Source: a virus. Taken from it: a stretch of 26,023 nucleotides of DNA. The notes beneath the pieces were generated by a model that worked only from the letters and a program-made list of their open reading frames with translations, ran no database searches and had not been told where the DNA came from. The position numbers and the translations under genes are program-made. This document shows, piece after piece, positions 7,535 through 15,300 of the stretch (position 1 is its first letter; each line of letters opens with the position of its first letter). The stretch is taken from IMG/VR virus record IMGVR_UViG_3300039191_000701, positions 1-26,023 of that record; one strand, written 5' to 3'.

Positions 7535-7783
7535 GCTATTTTCCTTGTTCTAAGCAAAAACTCTCGAGTGGGACGCTCAATGAGCTAACCATTGCCCAGA
7601 TCGTTGACGATATCAAGACTCCGAATGCCGGAAAGAGAAAAACCCTCCTGTAGCGGCGTCCTTAAAAGACAGGCTATTTGATGGGAATGTTCATGTTCAG
7701 AACGAACACTCAAAAAAAGGGTTTTTCGGCATCCCATGAAGCCACCTTGCATCGTGGCGAATGAAGGGGTGCCCGATATCCGG
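7535..7783. other. Lower-GC gap with no convincing gene
   Basis: This stretch upstream of the lipoprotein has long A/T runs and roughly 35-50 percent GC, against about 60-65 percent in the phage genes. A minus-strand frame across 7585-7845 lacks coding character and overlaps the methyltransferase end. The lipoprotein promoter probably lies here. I see no RNA gene or clear terminator. Confidence 0.4.
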
Positions 7784-9112
7784 TCAGGCGGCCGTTCGTT
7801 CCCCTTCCTTTCCCGTCGCCATCTCCCACCGCCGCACCGCCACATCGCAATAGACCGGGTCCAGTTCCATCGCGAAGCATCGCCGTCCGCTGCGTTCGGC
7901 GGCGACCAATTGGGTGCCAGAGCCGCAGAACGGCTCGTAGATCAGGTCGCCTGGATCGCTGAACGCTGTCAGCACCGCCTCGACCAGCGCCACGGGAAAC
8001 ACTGCCGGGTGCGATCCTGCAGCGCCCAGCCCGCCCTTGTGGCGCATGATGCGCAACACAGAGTCAGGGATGCGATGGCTCTGGATCGCGTTGCCGGTGC
8101 CGGTCTTGGCGTGGACGGTGCCGTCTGCGCCGCGCAGTCCACCGCCGCCCAAAGTTTCGCCCGCGTGCTTCGATGGCACCGTTTTGTGCGGTTTGCGGGG
8201 GCTGCGGTTGAAGTGGAAAATGAACTCGTGCGACGGGGCCAAGCGGCCGTTCCAATCGCCCGGCAGGCCCGGGCCCTGATCCCACACATACCAACCAAAG
8301 CTTCGCCAGCCAGAGCTGCGCATCCATTCCACCCATCCTTCCCAATAGGGCATCCATTCGCCGTCGCGGTGCACGAGGCCAAGGTTCACCAGAAGCTGGA
8401 CGTCGTCCGTGACCGGGGCCGCTGTGAACACGCCCTGCATCAACGCATCCCAATCGCCAACCTTTTCCTTGGCCGCGCCATAGTCGCGCTGCTGGGCGTA
8501 GGGCGGCGAGGTGAACATCAGCGTCGCTTGTTCACCCTGCATCAGCTTGGCAACGGCGACGGGATCCGTTGCATCGCCGCAGCACAGGCGGTGTTTGCCC
8601 AGCGCCCATATATCGCCCGGGCGGGTGATGGGATCGGCTGGCGGTTCGGGAATGGCATCGGCGTCGTCATCAGAAATCACCGAACGGTCGTCGGCGTCAG
8701 CCAACAGGGCGTCCAGTTCATCCTCGGGGATCCCAATCAACCCGAGGTCGAAATCCTCGGCCAGCAGGGCCTGCAATTCTTGAAGCAGCAGGGCCTCGTC
8801 CCAGCCGCCCAGTTCGGTTAATTTGTTGTCGGCGATGCGATACGCCCGGCGCTGCGCCTCGGTCAGGTGGCCAAGAATGATGACTGGCGCTTCGGTCAGG
8901 CCGAGGTGGGCAGCCGCCAGGACGCGACCGTGGCCAGCAATCAACTCGCCGTCGGCCGCGACCAGCACCGGAACGGTCCAGCCGAACTCGGCCATGCTGG
9001 CGGCGATCTTTGCGACCTGATCGGCATCGTGAGTCCTGGCGTTCTGGGTATACGGCTTCAACTGGGCGAGGGGCCAATGTTCAATCCGCCCGGGAAGCAG
9101 GGGCGCGTTCAT
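7784..9112 (-). CDS. ParB-domain DNA methyltransferase fusion (TSPPY type)
   Basis: A 442-aa two-domain protein. Residues about 10-135 form a ParB/sulfiredoxin-like domain (DGELIAGHGRVLAA at 54-67, YRIADNKLTELGGWDE at 91-106). The rest is a beta-class amino-methyltransferase with catalytic TSPPY at 201-205 before the AdoMet-binding EPFCGSGT at 393-400. SPPY is often seen in N4-cytosine enzymes, so m4C is possible but not proven. Phages use such orphan methyltransferases to mask their DNA from restriction. Its start overlaps the end of a related gene by 4 bp. The N-terminal 170 residues are closely related to those of that neighbour, which suggests tandem duplication. Confidence 0.9.
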   Translation of the reverse strand: MNAPLLPGRIEHWPLAQLKPYTQNARTHDADQVAKIAASMAEFGWTVPVLVAADGELIAGHGRVLAAAHLGLTEAPVIILGHLTEAQRRAYRIADNKLTELGGWDEALLLQELQALLAEDFDLGLIGIPEDELDALLADADDRSVISDDDADAIPEPPADPITRPGDIWALGKHRLCCGDATDPVAVAKLMQGEQATLMFTSPPYAQQRDYGAAKEKVGDWDALMQGVFTAAPVTDDVQLLVNLGLVHRDGEWMPYWEGWVEWMRSSGWRSFGWYVWDQGPGLPGDWNGRLAPSHEFIFHFNRSPRKPHKTVPSKHAGETLGGGGLRGADGTVHAKTGTGNAIQSHRIPDSVLRIMRHKGGLGAAGSHPAVFPVALVEAVLTAFSDPGDLIYEPFCGSGTQLVAAERSGRRCFAMELDPVYCDVAVRRWEMATGKEGERTAA

Positions 9113-10368
9113 CCCGCCAGCCTCTTCGCCTTCAGTTCGGCGAAGGTTTCGCCTGTGTCTGCCAGCACGGCATTGGCGCCGGTGAACTGCTGCCAGCGCT
9201 CGATGGCGACATCGACGTAAACCGGGTTCAACTCGATCCCGAAGCAGACGCGGCCGGTGGTTTCCGCCGCGATCAGCGTGGTTCCAGATCCCATGAAGGG
9301 TTCATACAAAGCCTGACCCGGGCTGGAGTTGTTCAGGATCGGGCGGCGCATGCATTCGACCGGCTTCTGGGTGCTGTGGATGGTGGTAGCGTCCTGATCC
9401 TTGTTGGCGATCTTCCACAGTGTCGTCTGCTTCCGGTCACCCGCCCAGTGGCCCTTGCCGGTCTTCTTAACCGCATACCAGCAGGGCTCATGCTGCCAAT
9501 GATAGTCGCCACGGCTGAAAACGAGGCTGTCCTTGGCCCAGATGATCTGCGACCGCACGTTAAACCCGGCCGCCATCAGGCTCTCGGCCACGGTCGCGGC
9601 GTGCAGCGCTCCGTGCCAGACATAGGCCACGTCGCCGGGGAACAGCGCCCACGCTTCCCGCCAATCCGCCCGATCATCGTTCAGCACCTTGCCGGTGCGC
9701 TTGGTCTTTGCCGCGCCAGCTTGGTTGCGCCAGGAGGGATCGTATTCGACGCCATAGGGTGGATCGGTTACCATCAGCTGCGGCTTCACCTCGCCCAGCA
9801 GCCGCCCGACCACATCGGCGGATGTGCTGTCGCCGCAGATCAGCCGGTGCGATCCCAGCTGCCAAAGGTCGCCCGCAACCGAGACCGGCGTGACCGGCGG
9901 TTCGGGAATGTCGTCCTCACCCTCAACAGCCCCGCCTTCCACCTGATCTGGATCGCGCAGCAGGGCGTCCAGATCCTCGTCGGTGATCCCGAGCAGCGAC
10001 AAGTCGAAATCATCGGCCAGCAGCCCCGCGATCTCGTCGCGCAGCATGGCCTCGTCCCAGTCGCCCAGCTCGGTCAATTTATTGTCGGCGATGCGATAGG
10101 CGCGGCGTTCCGCCTCGTCGAGGTGGCTGAGCCGGATCACCGGCACGTCCTTCAGCCCGAGCATGACCGCCGCCAGCACCCGGCCATGGCCCGCGATCAA
10201 CTCGCCATCGTCGGCCACCATGCAGGGCACGGTCCAGCCAAACTTGGCCATGCTGGCGGCGATCTTGGCGACCTGGTCCGTGCCATGGATCTTGGCGTTG
10301 CGGGCATAGGGGCGCAGCCGATCAATCGGCCACGTCTCGATCTGGCTCGGTGCGAAGACCAGGTCCAT
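9109..10368 (-). CDS. ParB-domain DNA methyltransferase fusion (DPPY type)
   Basis: A 419-aa protein with the same layout as the next gene: a ParB-like domain (about 10-135, DGELIAGHGRVLAA at 54-67) and a beta-class methyltransferase. The catalytic motif is TDPPYG at 201-206 and the AdoMet motif EPFMGSGT at 356-363. DPPY is the usual adenine-N6 form. The family protects phage DNA or marks it for regulation. It is the first gene of a two-gene operon, with a sigma70-like promoter at 10509-10538 about 140 bp upstream. The ParB-like domain could bring sequence specificity or self-regulation, but this is inference. Confidence 0.9.
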   Translation of the reverse strand: MDLVFAPSQIETWPIDRLRPYARNAKIHGTDQVAKIAASMAKFGWTVPCMVADDGELIAGHGRVLAAVMLGLKDVPVIRLSHLDEAERRAYRIADNKLTELGDWDEAMLRDEIAGLLADDFDLSLLGITDEDLDALLRDPDQVEGGAVEGEDDIPEPPVTPVSVAGDLWQLGSHRLICGDSTSADVVGRLLGEVKPQLMVTDPPYGVEYDPSWRNQAGAAKTKRTGKVLNDDRADWREAWALFPGDVAYVWHGALHAATVAESLMAAGFNVRSQIIWAKDSLVFSRGDYHWQHEPCWYAVKKTGKGHWAGDRKQTTLWKIANKDQDATTIHSTQKPVECMRRPILNNSSPGQALYEPFMGSGTTLIAAETTGRVCFGIELNPVYVDVAIERWQQFTGANAVLADTGETFAELKAKRLAG

Positions 10369-10508
10369 GGGCGGTTCTCATTTGGGGTGGGGCGGACGTG
10401 CCGACGCGCGCGGGCAACATGGCCAGCAACAGGATCGGGGTCCGCGATGTGGGGGAAACGAAAATGCACGCGAGGGGTTACCTGCGGGCACTATTCTTCG
10501 ATGATCAA

Positions 10509-10538
10509 TAGGTAGGTCAAGGGGGGCAGCTTTGTCAA
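10509..10538 (-). promoter_or_regulatory. Sigma70-like promoter of the twin methyltransferase operon
   Basis: Read on the minus strand, a perfect -35 TTGACA (10538-10533) is followed after 18 bases by TACCTA (10514-10509) as -10. A second TTGACC lies inside the spacer and could form an overlapping promoter with AGAATA farther downstream. Both point at the methyltransferase start at 10368. The repeat array at 10553-10735 lies directly upstream. Confidence 0.5.
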
Positions 10539-10552
10539 ATGAAAAAATGACG

Positions 10553-10735
10553 TGGATTCAATGGCTTCTTACGGGGTGGCTTCCGCTGGCTGGCTTCCGG
10601 CAGGGTGGCTTCCACAAACTGGATTCCTTGGATTCCGAAAATAATCCAGCAAGCCAAGATCGTGATTCCGCAAGTCTTTGATAATGAGTCGCTTTTTCCA
10701 AAATAGAGCGGCAGGTGGATTCCGCCTGGATTCCC
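10553..10735. repeat. Cluster of TGGMTTCC repeats, 14-15 bp spacing
   Basis: The word TGGATTCC or TGGCTTCC (one base off in the first two) starts at 10553, 10562, 10577, 10591, 10606, 10620, 10629, 10716 and 10728. The steps are 9, 15, 14, 15, 14 and 9 in the dense part. A partial TGATTCC sits at 10663 and an inverted-looking AATCCAGCAAGCCA near 10645. The array occupies the gene-free DNA upstream of the methyltransferase promoter. It may be a multi-site operator or a degenerate minisatellite. The minus-strand frame across it is not credible as a protein. Confidence 0.6.
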
Positions 10736-10797
10736 CGGTGAAAGTGCCTGTCGCTAGCGAAATGCCGCGCTGCGCCCCCCCGTATACGTTTTGGGGC

Positions 10798-10825
10798 CGG
10801 GAGGAACCATGCCAAGGGGGGGTCA
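10798..10825 (+). other. Ribosome site and start of a lost gene (MPRGG...)
   Basis: GGAGGAACC at 10800-10808 is followed by ATG at 10809 and codons for M-P-R-G-G. This is a frequent start of phage small-terminase and DNA-binding proteins (MPRGGxRPGAGRP type). The match ends at once in a G-run that runs into the stop of the exonuclease-BRCT gene on the other strand. It may mark the edge where the cargo block replaced a phage gene. The evidence is short and could be coincidence. Confidence 0.25.
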
Positions 10826-11833
10826 GCTCACCTTGGCGTTGGCAACAAGAGTCTTGAATTCGCTTTCGCCAATGATGCGGATTGGGTGCCCGGCGCCCTG
10901 CATTTCCTCTGCCCTTCGGTGCTTGCTGCTTTTGGTATGCCCAGCAAGGACTGTCAGGTCCTGGTCGCCGACGACCAGATGCGTTGTCTGCTTGGTCACT
11001 CCGGCCTTTACGGTCATGCCGACGCAGGCCGCGAGTTCAGCGGCCTCGCTCCGGGACATGCCAAGCGCACCCGTGAAGACCACCACGGAACCGGCCAGCG
11101 CACCGGCAGGGTCGCCGTCCAAGGTGATTGCAGCCGGAAAATTCCTTCTGGGGGCAGGCTTGATTAGTTCCTCAAAGGGAAGCCGAAGATGAGCTTCGGC
11201 TTGCAGCACGACCATCGCCGCCGCGCGCGCATCCTCGCCAGCGTCATGATGATGAAACTCAAGGTTCAGCGTGCGCTTCAGGTTCGCCAGCCCGTGTCCG
11301 CCGTTCCCCTTCAACTCGGGCCACGCGCGCCGCGCAATCCTGACGCTGTCGCTCCAGCGAAGGTCCGGGGCGGCAATGCCGCAGAAACCACAGGCAGCAT
11401 TCATTGCCCGCTTGTCGAAGTTGCTGTGCTGGACGAGGTGATGATTTGTCAGCAGCTGCAGCAGCGACTCCAAAGCATCGGGGAAATGCGGCGCATCCGC
11501 GACATGATCAGGGCCGATTCCGTGCAGCTGTATGTTGAACGGGTCAAACCGTGTGCGTGGATTGACCAGCATCGAGAAGGTCTGGATCTGGTTGTCGGGC
11601 TGAACGCAGGCCAGGCCGATCTGGCAGATGCTGGCCACATCGCTGCAGGCGGTTTCAACGTCCAGCGCGATGAAGCGGAAGCTGCCCTCCGGGACCCGGT
11701 CTGCGTGGGCGAATGCCGGTCTAGCAGGAGGGCGGACGGTTTCCGGCGTCCGGTGTCCGGCAGCAGCAGGTTGAGGCTGGTTTCGTTGAGACGGTTCCGG
11801 AGTGCGGCCGAACAGCCAATCAAAAAGCGCCAT
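10823..11833 (-). CDS. DEDDh 3'-5' exonuclease fused to a BRCT domain
   Basis: A 336-aa fusion. After a Pro-rich N-terminal linker, residues about 52-215 form a DnaQ-like exonuclease: DVE in FIALDVETA (D58, E60), the second acidic site in VQHSNFDKRAM (D140), and the third motif H196-D201 in HHHDAGEDARAA. Residues about 246-330 are a BRCT domain (LAGSVVVFTGAL, TTHLVVGDQD). Such proteins are annotated as DNA polymerase III epsilon-like and act in repair or nucleic-acid clean-up. A free-standing one next to restriction systems may be a defence or host-repair accessory. It has its own 99-bp upstream gap and need not be in the restriction operon. Confidence 0.88.
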   Translation of the reverse strand: MALFDWLFGRTPEPSQRNQPQPAAAGHRTPETVRPPARPAFAHADRVPEGSFRFIALDVETACSDVASICQIGLACVQPDNQIQTFSMLVNPRTRFDPFNIQLHGIGPDHVADAPHFPDALESLLQLLTNHHLVQHSNFDKRAMNAACGFCGIAAPDLRWSDSVRIARRAWPELKGNGGHGLANLKRTLNLEFHHHDAGEDARAAAMVVLQAEAHLRLPFEELIKPAPRRNFPAAITLDGDPAGALAGSVVVFTGALGMSRSEAAELAACVGMTVKAGVTKQTTHLVVGDQDLTVLAGHTKSSKHRRAEEMQGAGHPIRIIGESEFKTLVANAKVS

Positions 11834-11932
11834 GGGACAACCTCTCTGAAAAATATCGCAACAGGCAGTTTGGATTCGGACAATCTTCTGTTCTCGCTCC
11901 AGAACCTGGGCGTGTGCGTGCCAGATTGATGT

Positions 11933-12316
11933 TCATGGGGCGCACAGCTTCGCATCCTCCAGCGTGCTCGCGTAGATCAGGCAGGTTTCCACGTCCTCCA
12001 GCCGCGCCGCCATTCCCCTCGCGATTTCGAGGTTCTCGTTGAATTTGTCGACCAGATCATTGTGCTTTCTCAGCAGCGTGTCATGCGCCTCGGCGCATTC
12101 GGTCACGTTGGATTTGCAGGTGAACCCTTCATAGTTGCATTGGTAGCTGTCGAAACAGGCAGCGCTCTCATTCACGCATTTGCCCGAACTGGAACAGACC
12201 GTATCGCCATAGCCAAGGCAGGCGCCGCGGTCACCGTAGGAGCAGGTGAAGCCCTGTTGCGCGAACGCGCCTGACGGGATCAGCGCTATGGTGAGGAGCA
12301 GCGTTTTGATTCTCAT
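11933..12316 (-). CDS. Secreted Cys-rich protein coupled to the Type ISP enzyme
   Basis: A 127-aa protein with a clear signal peptide (MRIKTLLLTIALIPSGAFA, cut before QQ). The mature part has ten cysteines, eight in its first 55 or so residues (SYGDRGACLGYGDTVC, GKCVNESAACFDSYQCNY) and two near the end. A charged helix or coiled coil of about 35 residues lies between them. It is probably a disulfide-bonded periplasmic or surface protein. Its ATG overlaps the stop of the restriction enzyme gene (ATGA at 12316-12313), so it is translated from the same message. Similar small Cys-rich proteins seem to occur without restriction genes, so the link may be local. Function unknown. Confidence 0.8.
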   Translation of the reverse strand: MRIKTLLLTIALIPSGAFAQQGFTCSYGDRGACLGYGDTVCSSSGKCVNESAACFDSYQCNYEGFTCKSNVTECAEAHDTLLRKHNDLVDKFNENLEIARGMAARLEDVETCLIYASTLEDAKLCAP

Positions 12317-15300
12317 TCCGGGAGGTCCAATTTCGGCAGGGCGCGGACGATCTTCATCGTCTTCAAGCTCACCGTGATGACGCGTTGGAACAGTTCCAGC
12401 GGATAGGCCGGGTTGTTCATCGTCTCAACGGCATAGGCGTTGGCGTCGTTGACGATGCCGCTGGCCTTGTCCGTTTTCACCACCTGGCGTTCCATCACCC
12501 ATTCCAGCGCGGGCTTGCCGTTGACGACGTAATCGTAGGCCTCCAATGGCACGTCGGTCATGGTGATGTTGGCGTTGTAGATCACCGTGGTCTTGTCGGT
12601 GTCGCCCCGCTTGCCCGCGAACTTCATCTTGGTCACGCGGTAGAATGTCTGCGCGTCCTTGACGACCCAAGTGCGCGGATCGCCCTGCTTGTAGGTGACC
12701 GGATAGGGCTCCACCGTTTCGTAGTTGACGTGAAGATCGCCCAGCGCGCGACCGGCGTCCGAAAAGGCGCGAAAGTCAGCGTAGGTCTTCACGCCCGGGA
12801 TGCGGGGCAGTTCCTTGGTCAGGTTGTCGGCGTAGCGGTCGCGGTAATCGGGGGAATGCAGCAGGCCGTAAACGTAGTAGAAGATGTCCTCCTTGGTGAT
12901 CGCCTCGCCCGGATAGGCCGTCTGGAAATGCGCCAGCCCAGCATCGGTAATCGCATCACGGCGCTGGAGGCCCGAGGACTGACCTTCGAAGAGGTTGTCG
13001 GACACCTCGTCCTGCTGATCGTAGAGGTAGAGGGGGAAGCACTGGGTGCCGCCGTCAGATTGAAGTTCAATCGGCGCGTCGCTCATCAGTGCGAGGTTTC
13101 CATCTCCTGACCATCGCAATTTAACTACGATTATCCGATTATCGAGCGATGCATCAGGGAAGAACCTTGGCATCTTGCCTATGTCGCTGACTAGAGAGCG
13201 ATCAAAGTAAAGCCATTGCTTTGAGTATGGACGATACAAGCTTTTTCGGAGCGCGCTCTGATCAAACGTCAGTTCAACGTCGCTACCGAGGCGCCGAAGT
13301 AAAGAACGGTTCCAACTGATTTTTTTGGCGTCGTAGGCAACGTATTCAGATGGGTCCGAGGGCCGGTTGGTGTCGTTGTGAAACCGACGTCTCTCGGAAT
13401 TATAGACTTTCAACAAACTGCTGATTTTGGAACCCAGCGTTGAAGGGCTTGGGTTGAAACACCAAGCGTCTCTGTTGGTTTTGCTGCCACCTGAAAATTC
13501 TACGAAGAGCTTTTCGCGCTCCCCGCGGTCTCTATCACCAATTTTGTAAAAGGCATCGAAGCTGGCATCTCGTTGGTTGACCCAGTCATTCTGATCGTCC
13601 GGCATGATCCGTTCCCAGCCGTTCGCATTACTGATTCCATTCACAGCAGCGAAATCGCGGATAATCGAGAGCTTCTGCTTCTGGTTTAGGTAGTCGCCAA
13701 TGTCGTGAAAGAAGATGCGGCCATGTTCCGCCGCATCCGGGTTCTTGACGAAGACGCTAATGGCGATGGGCGCGCGGCTGCCTGAGCCGAAAATCTTGCC
13801 GCCTTCCTTGCGCGACCGCTCTCCGCTGGTGCGCTGGTTGCCACGAAGGTGGAAGATGTAGAGGTCGGTGAATTCTTCGGCAAGACAGGCGCGCAGCCCG
13901 TCCGCCGCGTTGCCATCGACCCAGCCTGCATTCGTGACATAGGCCACGATCCCAGCATCCCCAATCCGGTCAGACGCCCAACGGATTGCCCGGATATAGC
14001 TGTCGTAGAGGGAGTTTTTTAGCGTGGCCGTAGACCGCTCTGCGTAGGTTTCACCGATGCGCCCATCCAGCCCCGGATAGCCGACGTTCGCATTGTTGTC
14101 GTTGGCACTGTTCTGCCCCGAGGAATACGGCGGGTTGCCCACGATCACGCGGATATCCACCTCCTTCTGCCGCTTCCGGCGTTCAGAGTTGTCGGGCATG
14201 TAGAGCGCCAGTTCGTCGTCGCCCTCATACATTTGGAAGGTGTCGGTCAGGCAGATCCCCTCGAAGGGCACATATTCGTGGCTCTCGGTGATCCCCTGAT
14301 AGACCGCCTCGATGTTGATCGCGGCGATGTAATAGGCCAGCAGGACGATCTCGTTGGCGTGGATTTCGTTGCGATACTTGTGCTCCAGCTCCTCCGGCGC
14401 GATCAGGCCTGATTGCAGCAGCCGGGTGATGAAGGTGCCCGTCCCGGTGAAGGGGTCGATGATGTGGACGCCCTTGGACCCCAGCGTCTGGCCGAAATGC
14501 TCCTGCAACATCTCGTTGACCGAGTGCAGGATGAAATCGACGATCTCGACCGGCGTATAGACGATGCCCAGCTTTTCGGTGGTGCGGGGGAAGGCGTTGC
14601 GGAAGAACTTGTCGTAAAGCTCGACGATGAGCTTTTGCTTGGCCTGCGGATCGGTGATGCCTTGCGAGCGCATCTTGACGCTGGCGTAGAACTTTTCGAG
14701 GTCTTTGGATTCCTTGTCGAGGTTGGCCTCGTTCAGCACATCCAGCACGCGCTGCATGGCGCGCGACACGGGGTTTTCGGCGGTGAACTTGTGACCTTCG
14801 AACAGGGTCTCGAACACGGGACGCGTGATGATGTGCTGGGCCAGCATCTCGATGGCGTCGCCTTCGGAGATCGTGTCGTTCAGATCATCACGCAGTTCCG
14901 CCAAGAAGGCATCGAAGGCTTTGCGGGATTCGGTGTTGGGGTCTTTCAGCAGTGCGGTCAGGCGGGTGATGTGGCTCTTGGCAATCTCGGCAATGGAGGT
15001 CGACCAGTCCTCCCAATAGTCGCGCGTGCCGCATTTCTTGACGATCTTGGCCATGATGGCGCGCGAGAATTCGTCGATGGAGAAAGTCATTTCGGTTTGG
15101 GTCGGTCCCGGCCCCTCGATGACGTCATCGCCGTTGCCACCGCTGCCCGAGCCGATGCCCGAACCGGCGGCCTTGGTCTTGGTGGGCAGCTTGTCGACAA
15201 CAGCGGTGACGGAGCGAAGTTCTTCGGACTCGGCGTTGATGCCGACGATTTCAACCCTGTCCGAAATGTCTTGCCCGAGGGAGGCCTTGTTGATGGTGCT

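Noticed and set aside
9010-10515. 501-codon open frame on the plus strand
   Set aside because: It lies opposite the two ParB-methyltransferase genes, is rich in Arg, His and Gly, and matches no family; it is a high-GC shadow.
10558-10815. 85-codon minus-strand open frame
   Set aside because: It runs across the TGGMTTCC array, has odd composition and no ribosome site; the repeats explain the open frame.
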